Source: Candidatus Intestinimonas stercorigallinarum (GTDB lineage: Bacteria > Bacillota > Clostridia > Oscillospirales > Oscillospiraceae). From it: DNA of 5,159 bases. The translations under genes and the position numbers were made by a program. Of the stretch, positions 5,141 through 5,159 are shown piece after piece (position 1 is the stretch's first letter; the number at the start of each line of letters is the position of its first letter). The DNA lies in assembly GCA_019115345.1 (NCBI GenBank), contig DXDV01000282.1:1-5159 (forward strand), in the 5' to 3' direction. Under the pieces are notes generated by a model. It was not told the origin of the DNA and ran no database searches. It saw only the letters and a program-made list of their open reading frames with translations.

Positions 5141-5159
5141 ACACTTTTCCCCCGTGGCT

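Larger units (their letters stand above)
4773..5159. other. Gene-free, hairpin-rich insert-like segment after the broken ATPase
   Basis: Base composition changes sharply at about 4773, from strongly GC-rich coding DNA to mixed DNA with many A and T runs. No frame gives a plausible protein; the 64-codon minus frame at 4895-5089 crosses four hairpins. From 4925 to the window end, inverted repeats follow one another almost without gaps (4925-4951, 5004-5028, 5028-5071, 5073-5099, 5113-5140). This resembles a dispersed intergenic repeat element or the end of a mobile unit that lacks its own transposase here. No terminal repeat or target duplication can be defined, because the right side runs off the window. 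Confidence 0.55.

Overview
The window looks like a high-GC member of the Bacillota, most probably a gut clostridium of the Oscillospiraceae type (Flavonifractor-like). This is inferred from the very GC-rich third codon positions, the strong GGAGG-type ribosome sites, and the flavour of the proteins; it is not proven. No phage, CRISPR, IS transposase, rRNA or tRNA gene is visible.

Layout: (1) Positions 1-377 (+) hold the N-terminal part of an epoxyqueuosine-reductase-like (QueG/DUF1730-type) iron-sulfur protein. It enters from outside the window and loses family resemblance near 264, so it looks broken. (2) Positions 378-831 are a gene-free stretch with several hairpins, including a compound inverted repeat at 403-468. 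(3) Positions 832-4326 hold one minus-strand operon, read right to left. A promoter at 4390-4418 is followed by an MBOAT membrane O-acyltransferase (2857-4314), its SGNH/DltD-AlgJ-like partner (1843-2841, TTG start), a PfkB-family fructokinase-like sugar kinase (884-1813), and a 21-bp-stem terminator (832-876). (4) A divergent plus-strand gene at 4488 begins as a P-loop ATPase of the PRK06851 type, but its homology stops abruptly after the GTAPH motif (about 4772). (5) Positions 4773-5159 are AT-richer, gene-free DNA packed with consecutive hairpins.

How the genes work together: the MBOAT/SGNH pair is the usual two-part machine for O-acylating a cell-surface or exported polymer. The MBOAT protein passes an acyl group across the membrane, and the anchored SGNH protein completes transfer outside. 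The sugar kinase is cytoplasmic and is probably co-transcribed (29-nt gap, own ribosome site); its link to acylation is unknown. The least ordinary parts are the two broken genes that border the repeat-rich noncoding segments. They suggest rearrangement or insertion of repeat elements (or assembly joins) on both sides of an intact operon. I see no clear previously undescribed system.
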